A DNA stretch of 7,373 nucleotides from Candidatus Odyssella thessalonicensis (GTDB lineage: Bacteria; Pseudomonadota; Alphaproteobacteria; Bin65), in contig SBBV01000199.1 in assembly GCA_005240015.1 (NCBI GenBank), positions 1 through 7,373 of the forward strand, in the 5' to 3' direction. The notes below the pieces were generated by a model. That model searched no databases, was not told the DNA's origin, and was given only the letters and a program-made list of their open reading frames with translations. Positions 6,201 to 7,373 of the stretch are shown piece after piece (position 1 is the first letter of the stretch; every line of letters begins with the position of its first letter). Both the position numbers and the translations under genes were made by a program.

Positions 6201-6752
6201 ATGCGCGGCTATTTCGGCATCGGCGTCGAGGGAATTTCGAAGGCGATGAACGCGGGCAGCCTGTTCCGCACCGCGCATGCGTTCGGCGCCTCTTTCGTGT
6301 TCACCGTGGGCGCCGTCTATTCGAAGCGCGAGATGGAGAATTCCGACACGTCGAAGAGCCGCGGCCATATCCCGCTCTACGAATTCGCCAACGCCAGGGA
6401 GCTGCGCCTGCCGGTGGGCTGCACCCTGGTCGGCGTCGAGCTGCTCGACGACGCCATCGAGCTCCCGAGCTTCCACCACCCGCCCGCCGCCGCCTACATC
6501 CTCGGGCCCGAGCGCGGCGCGCTCTCGCCGGAGATCCAGGCGCTCTGCGATTTCACGGTCAAGATCCCGACCCGTTTCTGCGTCAATGTCGGGCTCGCCG
6601 GCGCCATCGTCATGTATGACCGGCTGTTGAGCCTCGGCCGCTTCGCCGCGCGGCCGCTGAAGGCGGGCGGGCCCGCGGCGCCGCTGCCGCCGCCGCCGGC
6701 CTTCGGCGCGCCGCTCTGGGAGAAGAAGCGCAGGCGCCGTGGGGGCGCTTGA
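6201..6752 (+). CDS. SpoU/TrmH-family RNA 2'-O-methyltransferase
   Basis: This is a 183-residue SPOUT-class methyltransferase that transfers a methyl group from S-adenosylmethionine to a ribose 2'-hydroxyl of tRNA or rRNA. The three SpoU motifs are present: motif 1 NAGSLFRTAHAFGA (17-30) with the conserved Asn and Arg23, motif 2 ILGPERGALS (100-109), and motif 3 KIPTRFCVNVGLAGAI (121-136), which forms the knotted cofactor site. It lacks the N-terminal RNA-binding extension of RlmB-type enzymes, so it is a minimal SpoU domain like TrmL, but the substrate nucleotide cannot be deduced. The ATG at 6201 gives the family-typical start MRGYFGIGVEG; a TTG at 6165 would add 12 unrelated residues. The ribosome binding site is weak. 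The last 30 residues are unusual: proline-rich (PLPPPPAFGAPL) and then basic (KKRRRR), possibly an RNA-binding tail. The IalB-family gene follows after 35 bases. Confidence 0.9.
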   Translation: MRGYFGIGVEGISKAMNAGSLFRTAHAFGASFVFTVGAVYSKREMENSDTSKSRGHIPLYEFANARELRLPVGCTLVGVELLDDAIELPSFHHPPAAAYILGPERGALSPEIQALCDFTVKIPTRFCVNVGLAGAIVMYDRLLSLGRFAARPLKAGGPAAPLPPPPAFGAPLWEKKRRRRGGA

Positions 6753-6787
6753 GCCTGCGAACGCGTATTTGATCCGGGAGATTGGGG

Positions 6788-7291
6788 ATGCGGGCGAAAC
6801 TTGTGCTCTTGCTGGCCTTGGCGGCGCTCGAGGCCGCGCCGGCCGGCGCTCAGACGCTCATCGGCCGCTTCGACAAGTGGGAGGCCATACGCGGCGGCAG
6901 CGCCCAGGAGCCGATCTGCTTCATCGCCGCGGTTCCCGCCAAGAGCGAAGGCAAGATCGCCAAGCGCGGCGACGCCATCCTCATGATCGGGCACTTTCCG
7001 AAGAAGAAAGCCTTTGGCCAGGTGCAGGTGAAGGTGGGCTTTGCCTTGAAGAAGGGCGCCAGGCTCGAGCTCGCGGTCGGCGCCAAGAGCTTCAAGCTCG
7101 TCGCCGACGGCGATTCCGCCTATGGCGAGAACGCCAAGGAGAACGGCGAGATCGTGGCCGCGCTCAAGGCCGGCAAGACCGCATCGGCCACCGGTCTTCC
7201 CGCCAACGGAGCCAAGATCGTCGACACCTACCCGCTCGACGGCTTCGCCAAGGCGCTCGCCGCGATCGACGCGGCCTGCGGGCGGAAATGA
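6788..7291 (+). CDS. Invasion-associated locus B (IalB) family periplasmic protein
   Basis: This is a 167-residue exported protein. The N-terminus MRAKLVLLLALAALEAAPAGA is a clear Sec signal peptide with likely cleavage after Ala21 (AGA-Q). The mature part follows the IalB layout: an early Trp (FDKWEAI), a cysteine at residue 44, a region of beta strands with repeated Lys/Gly turns, a run similar to ENGEIVAALKAGKTASATG, then IVDTYPLDGFAKALAAIDAAC ending in Cys164. Cys44 and Cys164 are the only cysteines and likely form a disulfide. IalB was named for Bartonella erythrocyte invasion, but the family is widespread in non-pathogenic alphaproteobacteria and its molecular role is unclear, so no virulence role is implied. 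The ATG at 6788 has GGGAG seven bases upstream; a TTG two codons earlier is not needed. It may share a transcript with the methyltransferase gene. Confidence 0.85.
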   Translation: MRAKLVLLLALAALEAAPAGAQTLIGRFDKWEAIRGGSAQEPICFIAAVPAKSEGKIAKRGDAILMIGHFPKKKAFGQVQVKVGFALKKGARLELAVGAKSFKLVADGDSAYGENAKENGEIVAALKAGKTASATGLPANGAKIVDTYPLDGFAKALAAIDAACGRK

Positions 7292-7294
7292 CAT

Positions 7295-7319
7295 TCCTCC
7301 CCCGCGCAGCGGGGGAGGA
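7295..7319. repeat. Perfect 11-bp G+C-rich hairpin after IalB gene
   Basis: TCCTCCCCCGC at 7295-7305 and GCGGGGGAGGA at 7309-7319 are exact reverse complements around a GCA loop, four bases after the IalB stop. No T-run follows, so it is not a classic intrinsic terminator, though it could end or protect the transcript. The core (CTCCCCCGC and GCGGGGGAG) is similar to the hairpin at 6090-6118, suggesting one repeat family. Confidence 0.7.
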
Positions 7320-7321
7320 CG

Positions 7322-7373
7322 GGAGGGGGCGAGTCCGCCGGGACGCCGCTCGCGATTTTGACTGGCTCCCTCC
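7322..7373. repeat. Second imperfect inverted repeat, reaching the window edge
   Basis: GGAGGGGGCGAGTC at 7322-7335 pairs with GACTGGCTCCCTCC at 7360-7373 at 12 of 14 positions, with 24 bases between. It directly follows the 7295-7319 hairpin, and the two probably form one composite intergenic repeat that continues past the window. Confidence 0.55.

Noticed and set aside
5988..6479. Minus-strand open frame across the repeat cluster and the methyltransferase gene
   Set aside because: It is antisense to the SpoU motifs and encodes translated repeat sequence; no protein family resemblance.
6728..6760. Hairpin CGCAGGC/GCCTGCG across the methyltransferase stop codon as a terminator
   Set aside because: The stem is only 7 bp, there is no T-run, and the next gene starts 35 bases on with a good ribosome binding site, so read-through seems more likely.
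6788..7291. Virulence factor interpretation of the IalB-family gene
   Set aside because: The family is common in free-living alphaproteobacteria and nothing else in the window suggests pathogenicity.

Overview
The window is strongly G+C-rich and tightly packed. Together, an IalB-family periplasmic protein, an AnsA-type (Rhizobium etli type) asparaginase, a short SpoU/TrmH methyltransferase opening MRGYFGIG and G+C-rich palindromic intergenic repeats point to an alphaproteobacterium, perhaps near Rhodospirillales or Hyphomicrobiales. The genus cannot be fixed from the sequence alone.

Layout from left to right: the 3' end of a glutathione S-transferase-like gene (+) meets, tail to tail with only two bases between the stops, a small secreted protein of unknown function (-). 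An intergenic palindrome follows. Next is a 527-residue exported TPR protein (-) with two His-rich HxxxH signatures, divergent from a LysR-type regulator (+). A block of three minus-strand genes comes next, transcribed as asparaginase, then a quinone-oxidoreductase-like MDR enzyme, then a 108-residue orphan ORF that starts on a TTG overlapping the MDR stop. A 240-base intergenic region is filled by a nested set of inverted repeats. To its right two plus-strand genes run together: a SpoU-type RNA 2'-O-methyltransferase and an IalB-family protein. The window ends in a second G+C-rich palindromic repeat.

Most genes are ordinary housekeeping or accessory metabolism. The clearest functional links are the divergent LysR/TPR pair (possible regulator and target) and the asparaginase/MDR/small-ORF run (probably co-transcribed, no obvious shared pathway). 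No defence system, CRISPR array, integrase, transposase, tRNA or rRNA was seen. The most unusual structure is the 6007-6146 repeat cluster. It has a perfect 17-bp inverted repeat whose arms can also fold into local hairpins, and a further palindrome abuts each end. The least-understood proteins are the TPR protein, the 168-residue secreted protein and the 108-residue ORF.
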